61,869 bases of DNA from Pseudorhodoplanes sp. GTDB lineage: Bacteria; Pseudomonadota; Alphaproteobacteria; Rhizobiales; Xanthobacteraceae. A program made the translations under genes and the position numbers. This document shows positions 26,795 through 34,978 of this stretch, one piece after another. The notes below the pieces were generated by a model. The model saw only the letters and a program-made list of their open reading frames with translations, was not told where the DNA came from and ran no database searches. Location: positions 1 through 61,869 of the forward strand of contig JALHOD010000019.1 in the NCBI GenBank assembly GCA_022843165.1, read 5' to 3'. Positions within the stretch are counted from its first letter, which is position 1; each line of letters starts with the position of its first letter.

Positions 26795-27497
26795 CGTCGC
26801 CGCTGGCGGTCTTGTCGCATCGCTGCTTGTCGCGGTCGGCGCAGGTATCGGCCTTGCGGCACCAAAACCGCAGGCGGGCCATGCGGCCCAGCCGCCCGCC
26901 GTCGTGAAGAAGATCGGAATTGGCCGCGAGGCGACGGCGGAGGAAATTGCCGGCTGGAACATCAGCGTGCGGCCGGACGGTCAAGGGCTTCCTCCCGGCA
27001 AAGGCACCGTCAAAGAGGGTGAGCCGCTCTATGTCGAGCGTTGCGCCGCCTGCCATGGCGAATTCGGCGAAAGCGCCGGCCGGTGGCCGATCCTGAGCGG
27101 AGGGGCGGGAACCCTCGCCAGTCACGATCCGGTCAAGTCCATCGGCTCCTATTGGCCCTATGCTTCTACGGTGATCGACTATATCCGCCGCGCCATGCCG
27201 TTCGGGGCCGCGCAGACGCTGACCAATGATGAACTTTACGCCATTACCGCGTATGTTCTGTATCTGAACGACGTCATCAAGGATGAGAATTTCGAGCTGA
27301 GCGACAGGAATTTCGCAACGATCAAACTTCCCAACCAGCCGAATTTCATCGATGATGACCGCGAGACGACGGAAAAGGCTTTCTGGCGAAAGGACCCGTG
27401 CATGAAAAATTGCGCCGCCGGCGAGCCGAAGATTATCGGCCGGGCAAGGACCATCGACGTGACGCCGGAAGCCGGAAAGGGACCGAAGGTCGAGTAG
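26778..27497 (+). CDS. soxD: SoxD, cytochrome c subunit of sulfane dehydrogenase
   Basis: This 239-residue protein has a signal peptide (about 1-27) and a single haem site C89-A-A-C92-H93. The C-terminal part (SDRNFATIKLPNQPNF, KDPCMKNC) contains a second cysteine pair without histidine. It accepts electrons from SoxC. Paracoccus SoxD is about 384 residues with two haem domains, so this copy is a short one-haem form. The start lies 17 bp before the soxC stop, and a small cytochrome gene follows immediately. Confidence 0.92.
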   Translation: MSRFHNVAAGGLVASLLVAVGAGIGLAAPKPQAGHAAQPPAVVKKIGIGREATAEEIAGWNISVRPDGQGLPPGKGTVKEGEPLYVERCAACHGEFGESAGRWPILSGGAGTLASHDPVKSIGSYWPYASTVIDYIRRAMPFGAAQTLTNDELYAITAYVLYLNDVIKDENFELSDRNFATIKLPNQPNFIDDDRETTEKAFWRKDPCMKNCAAGEPKIIGRARTIDVTPEAGKGPKVE

Positions 27498-27499
27498 TC

Positions 27500-27853
27500 A
27501 TGCCAAACTCGGCGGCCGTGCGAAATCTGATTGCTGCAATCGCCGTGTCGGGCGCCGTTCTGGGGTCTGTCCCGCATATGACGGCACGTGCGAGCGGCGA
27601 GCCTTCGAAGGGCGACCGCGCGCTGGGCGAGTACCTGTCGTCGGAATGCGTGACCTGCCATCAGCTCAGCGGCCAGTTCAAGGGCATTCCGCCGATCGTC
27701 GGTTGGCCCGAAGATAGCTTCGTTGAAATCATGCAGGAATACCAACACAAGAAACGTCCGAACCAGGTGATGCAAATGATCGCAGGCCGGCTTTCTGAAG
27801 AAGAAATTGCTTCGCTTGCGGTCTATTTTGGAAGCTTAAAATCGTCTCGGTAA
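27500..27853 (+). CDS. Small monohaem cytochrome c, SoxE/FccA-like
   Basis: The 117-residue product has a signal peptide (about 1-30) and one haem site C50-V-T-C53-H54. Its second half (RPNQVMQMIAGRLSEEEI) matches the FccA cytochrome subunit of flavocytochrome c sulfide dehydrogenase, including the methionine ligand region. Immediately downstream is the FccB/SoxF flavoprotein, so it is best read as the electron-accepting subunit of that enzyme. The alternative is that it stands in for the missing second haem domain of SoxD. The ATG at 27500 lies 3 bp after the soxD stop. Confidence 0.82.
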   Translation: MPNSAAVRNLIAAIAVSGAVLGSVPHMTARASGEPSKGDRALGEYLSSECVTCHQLSGQFKGIPPIVGWPEDSFVEIMQEYQHKKRPNQVMQMIAGRLSEEEIASLAVYFGSLKSSR

Positions 27854-27898
27854 GCTATTTCAGGAGCTCACAGAAGCTCCAACAGGGGAGGGAAGTCC

Positions 27899-29167
27899 AT
27901 GTCCACCAGTCGCAGACAATTTCTCGGAGGGGTCGGCGCGCTTGCCGCCGCCAGCAGCCTGCCATGTCCGGCCATCGCGCAGGCCAAGGCAAAACTCGTC
28001 GTCGTCGGCGGCGGTCCGGGTGGAGCCACTATCGCGAAATATGTCGCCAAGGATTCCGGCGGCAAGATCGATGTGATCCTGGTCGAGCCTGCGAAGCAGT
28101 TCACCACCTGCTTCCATTCCAATCTCTATCTCGGCGGCTTCCGCGACTTCAAATCGATCACGCACCCTTATTCGGCACTGGCCAAGTATGGCGTGAAACT
28201 CAATCATCAGGCCGCCACCGCCGTCGACAAGAGCAAGAAGACAGTGCGTCTGGCGAGCGGCACGGTGCTGCCCTATGACCGTCTGGTCATCGCGCCCGGC
28301 ATTGATCTGAAGTTCGACTCGATCCCCGGCTACTCGGAAGCCGCCAGCGCCGTGATGCCGCATGCCTGGAAGGCCGGCCCGCAGACGCAGCTTCTGAAGA
28401 AGCAGCTCGATGCGCTGAAGGACGGCGATCTCATCGTCATGATCGCGCCGCCCAATCCGTATCGCTGCCCGCCCGGGCCTTACGAGCGCATCTCCATGAT
28501 GGCGCATGTGCTCAAGGCCAAGGGACACAAGAAGTCGAAGATCGTCATCCTTGATCCCAAACCGAACTTCTCCAAGCAGGGTCTGTTTGTGGAAGGATGG
28601 GAGAAGCACTATCCCGGCATGGTCGAATGGCAGGACCCGAAGGTCCATGGCGGCATCAAATCCGTCGATGCCAAGACCAGGATCGTGAGAACCGATCTCG
28701 CCGAGTACAAGGCGCAGCTCGTGAACGTGATCCCGGCGCAAATGGCGGGCAAGATTGCGCGCGATGCGGGCCTCGCCAACGATAGCGGCTTTTGTCCGAT
28801 CAATCCCGAAAACATGAAATCCGCCATGGATGCCAATATCTATGTCGTGGGTGATGCGTGCATCGCGGGCGACATGCCGAAATCGGCATTCTCTGCCAAC
28901 AGTCAGGCTAAGGTCGCGGCTCTGATGATCCGGGGCGAACTGGCCGGCGCCAAGACCTTCCCGGCGCGCTATACAAATACCTGCTGGAGTCTGATCGAGA
29001 CCGATGACACGGTAAAAGTCGGCGGTCGCTATGAGGCGAAGGACGGCAAGATCGCCGCGGTGGAAACCTTCATCTCCAAGACCGGAGAATCCGCCGATCT
29101 GCGCAAGCAGACTCAGGTGGAGAATATGGGCTGGTATTCCGGCATCACCGCGGACATCTTCTCGTAA
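27899..29167 (+). CDS. soxF: SoxF, flavocytochrome c sulfide dehydrogenase flavoprotein
   Basis: The 422-residue product has a twin-arginine leader (RR at 5-6), a GGGPGG dinucleotide motif (37-42) and QFTTCFHSNLYLGG, where C71 corresponds to the cysteine that binds FAD covalently in FccB. Two later cysteines, in PYRCPPGP and TNTCWS, match the redox disulfide pair. It oxidises sulfide in the periplasm and passes electrons to the small cytochrome encoded just upstream. GGGGAGGGAAG precedes the ATG. Confidence 0.92.
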   Translation: MSTSRRQFLGGVGALAAASSLPCPAIAQAKAKLVVVGGGPGGATIAKYVAKDSGGKIDVILVEPAKQFTTCFHSNLYLGGFRDFKSITHPYSALAKYGVKLNHQAATAVDKSKKTVRLASGTVLPYDRLVIAPGIDLKFDSIPGYSEAASAVMPHAWKAGPQTQLLKKQLDALKDGDLIVMIAPPNPYRCPPGPYERISMMAHVLKAKGHKKSKIVILDPKPNFSKQGLFVEGWEKHYPGMVEWQDPKVHGGIKSVDAKTRIVRTDLAEYKAQLVNVIPAQMAGKIARDAGLANDSGFCPINPENMKSAMDANIYVVGDACIAGDMPKSAFSANSQAKVAALMIRGELAGAKTFPARYTNTCWSLIETDDTVKVGGRYEAKDGKIAAVETFISKTGESADLRKQTQVENMGWYSGITADIFS

Positions 29168-30144
29168 TGCGGGATTGTTTGCGTGCAGGCATGACAGAGA
29201 ATACGGCGATGGGGGCTTGCCGTCCCCATCGCCGTGATGTTGTCGCCGGTTTCGGTGCCGCGCTCGCGGCGCCATTTCTTTCGTGCGTTTCTCTTGCTGC
29301 AACAGCCCCGGCCCGGCGCGCGTTCGGCACCAGCGAGATCATGACCGTCAGCGACGGCACGCTTATGGTGCCACTGTCCTTTTCTCTGCCGGAGACCCCG
29401 GCGCAGGAGGCAATCGCCCTCATGCAGGCGCAAGGGGTGCCGTCGGACGGTGCGGCGGTTCCCGCCAATGTGACGCTGGTGAAGACCGGCGATCAGTTCG
29501 TCCTGATCGACGCCGGATCCGGCCCGAAATTCCAGCAGACCGCCGGCAAGCTGTCGGAAAATCTCGAGGCGGCCGGGATCAGCCCGGAGAAGATCGCCAA
29601 GGTGGTGTTCACCCATGGCCATGCCGATCATCTCTGGGGCGTGATCGACGATTTCGACGAAGGCGAGCGCTTTCCGAATGCGAGCTACGTGATCTCGGCA
29701 GCGGAATGGGACTTCTGGACCCACCCTGACACGCCATCAAAGGCGCCCGACTGGCTGAAGGGCATGGCCATCGGGAGCGCCCGTATTCTCAAGCTCATCG
29801 AAAAGAGGGTCGAGCGCCGCAAGGATGGCGACACTGTCGCACCCGGGTTGACCTATGTCGCGACGCCGGGTCATACACCCGGCCATATGGCGGTAATGGC
29901 GGAAAGCGGCGGCCAGAGATTGTTTATCGGCGGCGATGTCTTCAACAACAATGCGGTGTCTTTCGCGAGGCCTGAATGGCGAGTCGGAAGCGATTTCGAC
30001 CGCGACCAAGGCGTGAAAACGCGCCAGCGAATGCTGGATTTTCTGGCGACCGAGCGGGTCACGCTGACCGGCTTCCACCTGATGTGGCCCGGCCAGGGTA
30101 TGGTCGAGCGCAACGGCAACGCCTATCGATTCATTCCGATCTGA
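29167..30144 (+). CDS. soxH: Exported metallo-beta-lactamase-fold hydrolase (SoxH-like)
   Basis: This 325-residue protein has a twin-arginine-like leader (HRRDVVAGFGAAL) and a metallo-beta-lactamase domain with THGHADHLWG at about 149-158, later TPGHTPGH and a GGDVFNN metal ligand. SoxH occurs at the end of sox operons; its substrate is unknown and it is not essential for thiosulfate oxidation in Paracoccus. Its ATG overlaps the soxF stop (TAATG), so the two are coupled. It could instead start at 29191 without losing the leader. Confidence 0.82.
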   Translation: MRDCLRAGMTENTAMGACRPHRRDVVAGFGAALAAPFLSCVSLAATAPARRAFGTSEIMTVSDGTLMVPLSFSLPETPAQEAIALMQAQGVPSDGAAVPANVTLVKTGDQFVLIDAGSGPKFQQTAGKLSENLEAAGISPEKIAKVVFTHGHADHLWGVIDDFDEGERFPNASYVISAAEWDFWTHPDTPSKAPDWLKGMAIGSARILKLIEKRVERRKDGDTVAPGLTYVATPGHTPGHMAVMAESGGQRLFIGGDVFNNNAVSFARPEWRVGSDFDRDQGVKTRQRMLDFLATERVTLTGFHLMWPGQGMVERNGNAYRFIPI

Positions 30145-30167
30145 TCATCATCCGAGAGAGAAAAACG

Positions 30168-30554
30168 ATGAAGCGAACGTTTGCTGCAATCATGGTCCTT
30201 GCTGGACTCACCTCCGCCGCACAGGCTCAGGACGCCGCTGCGGGAGAAAAGGTCTTCGCCGTCTGCCGTGCCTGTCACCAGGTCGGCGAAACCGCCAAGA
30301 ACGGCGTTGGCCCCAAGCTCAATGGCCTTTTCGGGCGCAAATCGGGTACGGTCGAAGGCTACAATTACAGTGAGGCCAACAAGAATTCCGGTATCACCTG
30401 GGATGAGGCGGTCTTCGCTGAGTATATCAAGGATCCGCGCGCCAAGATGCCCGGCACCAAGATGGTCTATGCCGGATTGAAGGAGGAGCAGCGCACCAAG
30501 GATCTGATCGCCTTCCTGAAACAGTTCGACGCCTCGGGGAAAAAGGCACAGTAA
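30168..30554 (+). CDS. Class I cytochrome c (c2/c550-like)
   Basis: The 128-residue protein has a signal peptide (1-20), haem site C33-R-A-C36-H37 and a mitochondrial-type pattern NGVGPKLNGLFGRKSG then MPGTKM with the axial methionine at about M99. It is a soluble periplasmic carrier and likely takes electrons from SoxAX and SoxCD to an oxidase or, under denitrifying conditions, to other acceptors. It follows soxH by 23 bp and ends the rightward sox operon. Confidence 0.9.
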   Translation: MKRTFAAIMVLAGLTSAAQAQDAAAGEKVFAVCRACHQVGETAKNGVGPKLNGLFGRKSGTVEGYNYSEANKNSGITWDEAVFAEYIKDPRAKMPGTKMVYAGLKEEQRTKDLIAFLKQFDASGKKAQ

Positions 30555-30575
30555 CGCCGCAGTTGCTGATCGCGA

Positions 30576-31472
30576 TCAGCGCTCCGTCGCGCCGGCGTCG
30601 TACAGAGCCCGCAAACCCTCGCGATATGTGGGGTAGGCGAGGGTCACGCCGAGTTCCCTCTTCATGCGCGTGTTTCGCACCCGCTTGCTTTCGGCGTAGA
30701 AGCTGCGTGCCATCGGCGACATCGTCTCCATGACAGCGTCGAAGGCCATTTCCGGCGGTGGGGTCATGCCGAGCAGTGCGGCTGCAAAGGTGACCAGGTC
30801 CTGCGCCGGTGCAGGCTCGTCGTCGCTGATGTTGAAAACGCCGTTGGCGCGCCGGACATAAGCCGCCTCGATCGCTTGCGCGATATCGTCGACATGGATC
30901 CGGTTGAACACCTGCCCCGGCTTGACGATGCGCTTGGCCGTTCCGGCGATGAGATTGACCAGGGCATTGCGTCCGGGGCCGTAGATGCCAGGCAGCCGCA
31001 GGATCGCGACCGGCACTCCGATGCTGTGTCCGAATTCCTGCCATTGGCTTTCCGCCAGCAACCGTTCCCGGCTACGCGGCGAGACCGGCCGGGCCGGCAT
31101 GGTTTCGTCCACCCACCCGCCGTCATGGTTGCCATAGACACCCACGGTCGACAGATAGACGATCTCCCTAAGGGACGTGGCGCGCTTCAAATGATCTGAA
31201 TGGAGCGCGAGCGCGGAATCGCCATGTTCACCCGGCGGGATCGAAACGATGACAAGATCGGCGCTCGCCAGTGCGGACCATGCGGCATGTGCCGTCAGTC
31301 GGCCGTCGAACACGAGTGCCTCGATCCGGTGGCCTGCGAGGCCTTTCGCTGTCAGATGGTCCGCCTTATCGACGGTGCGAACCGTGCCGGCAATGCGGTC
31401 GAACTGCGCGCCATGGGCCGAAATATAGGCTTTTGCGGTGTAGCTCAGGCCAAAGCAGAACAGCGCGGTCAT
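30576..31472 (-). CDS. NAD-dependent epimerase/SDR family protein (YeeZ-like)
   Basis: The 298-residue protein has an extended-SDR layout: a short N-terminal beta strand (ALFCFGLSYTAKAY) in place of the classical GxxGxxG, a STVGVYGNHDGGW segment that supplies the catalytic tyrosine region, and LRLPGIYGPGRNALVNL. It resembles YeeZ-type proteins of unknown substrate. A 16-bp perfect palindrome (30565-30580) spans its stop codon and the gap to the convergent cytochrome gene. No pathway link to sox is evident. Confidence 0.78.
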   Translation of the reverse strand: MTALFCFGLSYTAKAYISAHGAQFDRIAGTVRTVDKADHLTAKGLAGHRIEALVFDGRLTAHAAWSALASADLVIVSIPPGEHGDSALALHSDHLKRATSLREIVYLSTVGVYGNHDGGWVDETMPARPVSPRSRERLLAESQWQEFGHSIGVPVAILRLPGIYGPGRNALVNLIAGTAKRIVKPGQVFNRIHVDDIAQAIEAAYVRRANGVFNISDDEPAPAQDLVTFAAALLGMTPPPEMAFDAVMETMSPMARSFYAESKRVRNTRMKRELGVTLAYPTYREGLRALYDAGATER

Positions 31473-31488
31473 GCCCGAACCTTTGAAC

Positions 31489-32946
31489 CTATCGCGGCGG
31501 CTGCCAGTCAGGCGCGGTGAGGCGGCGCTTGCCGTCCGGCGTCAGCCGCACGCCCGGCTGATCGAGTGCTTCCTTGTCCCACAGCTGGCAGGTCACCGTC
31601 TTGTGCTTCTGGTCGAGGCCTTCGCAGTAATTGGTGAATTCGCAGACCCGTACCCGATCGCCGAGGCCGAGTCTGATTTTCCGGAACCAGTCGGGATCGG
31701 CGAGTGATTGCCGCGCGGCACCCACGATGTCGCAGACGCCGTCGGCAAGCTGCTGCTCGGCCATCTCGAAATTGTGGATACCACCGGCGCAAACCACGGG
31801 CGTCTGAAGTCCCACGTCGCGGATCGCCCTGCGGATCGCGGCGGTCGGGTCGACATTGCGGCCGAACGGTCCGCGCTCGTCGGAAATGTATTGCGGCATG
31901 CATTCATAGCCGCTCGGTCCGGTATAGGGATAGGCGGCGGAGCCCACGCCGGGCTGCTTGGCGTCGTCGAACTTGCCGCCGCGCGAGGTGGAGATGAAAT
32001 CCATGCCGGCCTTGGCGAAGGCGACGCCGAAGGGAATGGTGTCGTCGGTGTCGTTGCCGCCCGAGATGCATTCTTCGGCCAGATAACGGCAGCCGACCAC
32101 ATAGTCAGCGCCCACGCGCTTGCGCACCGCGGCAAAGACCTCAAGCGGCAGCCGCAGACGGTTCTCGCGCAATCCGCCATAATCGTCCTCTCGGACATTG
32201 GTGCGGGACAGGAACGAGGCCATGGTATAGGCGTGCGCGTAATGCAGTTCGACGCCGTCGAAGCCGGCCTCGCGCGCCCGGGCGGCGGCATCGGCGAACA
32301 GGCCGGGCAGCACCTGCGGTAGCGAGCGGATGTGTGGCAGATGCATATCGGTGACGCGTTCGCGGTAACCGAATTGCAGCGCCTCGTATTCGGACGGCGT
32401 CAGCGTCTGCAGCAATTGCTGGTCGTTCAAGGCCGCGAGCGCGATACGGACATCCGTCTCGGCCATGGCGGGATCGCCGAAAGCTTGCCGATGACGATCC
32501 GTGATCTCAAGAAAACGCTCGAAGAATTTCGTGCGGTCGGGCCGGCGGCGGATCGCGAGAAAATCGATCAGCTGAATGAACAGCCGGGTCTGGCCTTCGC
32601 TGGCTGCGCGCACGGCGTCTGCCAGCTTGCGCAGGCCCTCGATATAGCGGTCATGCCCGATCCGCAGCAGCGGCCCGCTTGGGATGTCGCGAATGCCGGT
32701 GGCCTCCACCACGATCGCACCCGGCCGCCCGCGCGCAAAACGTGCATACCAGTCGATCACCGCCTCGGTTACGAAGCCGTCGTCGGTCGCCCGCCAGGGC
32801 ACCATCGCCGGGATCCAGGTCCGCTGTTCCAGCCCAAGCGGTCCCACAGTAACCGGTGAGAACAGCCGCGACTTTTCAGCTTCCTCGCGCGAAGGAATCC
32901 GGCCGGTTTTCGCTTCAAAGCGAATGCGCTGCGGTGGTCGCCACAT
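31489..32946 (-). CDS. NADH:flavin oxidoreductase, Old Yellow Enzyme family
   Basis: This 485-residue protein is a TIM-barrel FMN enzyme of the OYE family. Visible motifs are LFSPVTVGPLGLEQR near the start, GFDGVELHYAHAYTMASFLS with the substrate-binding histidine pair, VREDDYGG, and VVCAGGI near the phosphate-binding loop. It lacks the Fe-S and second-flavin domains of 2,4-dienoyl-CoA reductase, though CEFTNYCEGLDQKHKTVTC provides three late cysteines. It probably reduces an activated C=C bond, perhaps of an aryl-CoA intermediate because the CoA ligase gene is divergent to it. Confidence 0.87.
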   Translation of the reverse strand: MWRPPQRIRFEAKTGRIPSREEAEKSRLFSPVTVGPLGLEQRTWIPAMVPWRATDDGFVTEAVIDWYARFARGRPGAIVVEATGIRDIPSGPLLRIGHDRYIEGLRKLADAVRAASEGQTRLFIQLIDFLAIRRRPDRTKFFERFLEITDRHRQAFGDPAMAETDVRIALAALNDQQLLQTLTPSEYEALQFGYRERVTDMHLPHIRSLPQVLPGLFADAAARAREAGFDGVELHYAHAYTMASFLSRTNVREDDYGGLRENRLRLPLEVFAAVRKRVGADYVVGCRYLAEECISGGNDTDDTIPFGVAFAKAGMDFISTSRGGKFDDAKQPGVGSAAYPYTGPSGYECMPQYISDERGPFGRNVDPTAAIRRAIRDVGLQTPVVCAGGIHNFEMAEQQLADGVCDIVGAARQSLADPDWFRKIRLGLGDRVRVCEFTNYCEGLDQKHKTVTCQLWDKEALDQPGVRLTPDGKRRLTAPDWQPPR

Positions 32947-33085
32947 GTGAAAGGTCTAGGAGCCGCCGCGCCATGCGTCAATCGCGACGATCGCGAGCCA
33001 TGCGCCGGGTGATTGCCAAGGACTTCCGCCGCGCGATAGGTTTGCGAGCATGATCGGCAAGGCCGATACAAGACGAAAAGACGCA

Positions 33086-34702
33086 ATGCTCGATCCCTCC
33101 GCCTACGTCGATTCTTTCGCACGCGATCGTCTTCCTCCGGCCGAACTCTGGCCGTCGCTCAGCAGCGCAGATCCGGCGGCCATTCAATATCCCAAGCGAT
33201 TCAATGCGGCGACGGAACTGCTCGACAAGGCGGTGGCGGCAGGTTGGGGCAACCGGCCGGCGATCCGCGCTGCCGGTAATATTGTCAGCTACGCCGAGCT
33301 GCTCGATCGCGCCAACCGCATCGCCGCGGTGCTGGAGGAGATCGGACTTGCGCCCGGCAACCGTGTGCTTCTTCGCTCGGCCAACAATCCCATGCTGGCC
33401 GCCGCCTGGCTGGGCGTGCTCAAGGCCGGCGGAATTGTCGTCGCCACCATGCCGCTCTTGCGCGCGCGCGAGCTTGCCTACGTCCGGACGAAGGCGGACG
33501 TGCAGTTCGCGATCTGCGATGGCCGGCTGGCCGACGAATGGCAGAGCGTCACCGAGTCTGCCCCTCACGTCCGGACGCTGCATTTCAATACAGATGCGGC
33601 CGACAGTCTCGAATCTCGCATGGGCAGGCAGACCGGAACCTTCGAGGATGTCGTCGTCTCTCACGACGATGTCGGCCTGATCGCTTTCACCTCCGGCACC
33701 ACCGGGTCGGCCAAGGCGACCATGCATTTCCATCGTGATATTCTGGCGATTACCGATTGTTTCCCGCACGTGCTTGGTGTCGAGCCGGACGATATCTTCC
33801 TCGGCAGCGCGCCCTTCGCTTTCACCTTCGGGCTCGGCGCGATGCTGCTGTTCCCGCTGCGCTATGGCGCGTCCGCGGTCTTGCTGGAACAGGCGACGCC
33901 GGAGATATTGTTGTCGGCCATCGCGCGCCATCGCGTTACGACATTGTTCACGGTGCCGACGCTATATCGCGCCATGACGCTGCAAATTCAGAGTTTCGAC
34001 GTCGCGAGCCTGCGGATCTGTGTGTCGTCGGGCGAGCATTTGCCGCCGTCGGTGTTCGAGATGTGGAAACAGGCGACCGGCCTGACCTTGCGCAACAGCA
34101 TCGGCTCGACCGAAATGCTGCACGCGTTCATGGCCATGCCGGACGGCGAGGTGAGGCCGCATGCCGTCGGCAAGCCGCTGCCGGCTTACGAGGCGCGGGT
34201 GGTGGATGAGAACATGAATCCGCTGCCGCCGGATACGGTGGGGCGTCTTGCGGTCCGCGGACCGACCGGTTGCCGCTATCTCGACGATGCCGATCGCCAG
34301 CGGATCTATGTGCGCGAGGGCTGGAATCTGACCGGTGACGCCTTCCTCGTCGATGACGACGGCTATTTCCGCTATCACGCCCGCTCCGACGACATGATCG
34401 TCAGTTCCGGCTACAACATTTCCGGCGCCGAAATCGAGGAAGTGCTGCTCGGTCATCCCGAGGTCAAGGAATGCGCAGTGGTCGGGTTGCCGGATGCCGA
34501 ACGTGGGCAGATCGTGACGGCGTTCGTTGTACTGAAAGACGAAGCCGCAGCGGGGGAGGGTCTGACAAGCGCATTGCAGGATTTCGTCAAGTCCACCATC
34601 GCCCCCTACAAGTATCCCCGCGCTATCCGCTATCTCGCCGCTTTACCCAAGACGGATTCCGGCAAGATCCAGCGACATGTGTTGCGCAATAATAGGGTAT
34701 GA
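33086..34702 (+). CDS. Aryl-CoA ligase (benzoate / 2-aminobenzoate-CoA ligase type)
   Basis: This 538-residue AMP-forming ligase has the phosphate loop FTSGTTGSAKATMHFH, adenine motif NSIGSTEML and the C-terminal LPKTDSGKIQRHVLR lysine. The N-terminal AYVDSFARDRLPPAELWP and PKRFNAATELLD segments are typical of 2-aminobenzoate- and benzoate-CoA ligases. It would activate an aromatic acid as its CoA thioester in the cytoplasm. ATG 33086 is preferred because the family homology begins there; ATG 33050 is possible and neither has a strong ribosome site. Its 3' end overlaps the gene on the other strand by 60 bp. Confidence 0.87.
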   Translation: MLDPSAYVDSFARDRLPPAELWPSLSSADPAAIQYPKRFNAATELLDKAVAAGWGNRPAIRAAGNIVSYAELLDRANRIAAVLEEIGLAPGNRVLLRSANNPMLAAAWLGVLKAGGIVVATMPLLRARELAYVRTKADVQFAICDGRLADEWQSVTESAPHVRTLHFNTDAADSLESRMGRQTGTFEDVVVSHDDVGLIAFTSGTTGSAKATMHFHRDILAITDCFPHVLGVEPDDIFLGSAPFAFTFGLGAMLLFPLRYGASAVLLEQATPEILLSAIARHRVTTLFTVPTLYRAMTLQIQSFDVASLRICVSSGEHLPPSVFEMWKQATGLTLRNSIGSTEMLHAFMAMPDGEVRPHAVGKPLPAYEARVVDENMNPLPPDTVGRLAVRGPTGCRYLDDADRQRIYVREGWNLTGDAFLVDDDGYFRYHARSDDMIVSSGYNISGAEIEEVLLGHPEVKECAVVGLPDAERGQIVTAFVVLKDEAAAGEGLTSALQDFVKSTIAPYKYPRAIRYLAALPKTDSGKIQRHVLRNNRV

Positions 34703-34948
34703 TTCCAGCAGGCTCTTGATGAGATCGCTCGCGGACGGCTCCACCACACCGCTGCCCTGCAGCGCACCGGCGACCAGCCAGGCGAAGCCTAGAAGCGCAA
34801 TGAACATGATGAAAAACAGCGCAAACAGCACGATCGCGATGCGTCTGGCGATCTCGGAAATATTGGCAAAGCCGAGCGCTCCCGAAACCAGGGACAGCAT
34901 CAGAAACAGGATCGCCCATTTGAATATGGAATCGCCCCGCTGAAACAA
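34643..34948 (-). CDS. Small DUF1328-like membrane protein
   Basis: The 101-residue product begins FKWAILFLMLSLVSGALGFANISEIA and continues with a second hydrophobic helix, the DUF1328 (YtjA-like) pattern, with two membrane segments at about 8-28 and 34-58. Members are small inner-membrane proteins of unknown function, often stress-related. The C-terminal ~40 residues, beyond the usual family end, are encoded over the last 60 bp of the ligase gene on the opposite strand. The overlap is unusual and suggests that the C-terminal tail arose by loss of an earlier stop. Confidence 0.65.
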   Translation of the reverse strand: MFQRGDSIFKWAILFLMLSLVSGALGFANISEIARRIAIVLFALFFIMFIALLGFAWLVAGALQGSGVVEPSASDLIKSLLESYPIIAQHMSLDLAGIRLG

Positions 34949-34978
34949 AGCAGCCGGTTTTAACGGATGAAACGGATT

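Noticed and set aside
30565-30580. 16-bp perfect palindrome at the cytochrome/epimerase junction as a terminator
   Set aside because: It has no loop and no U-run on either strand, so terminator function is unsupported; noted only as sequence symmetry.
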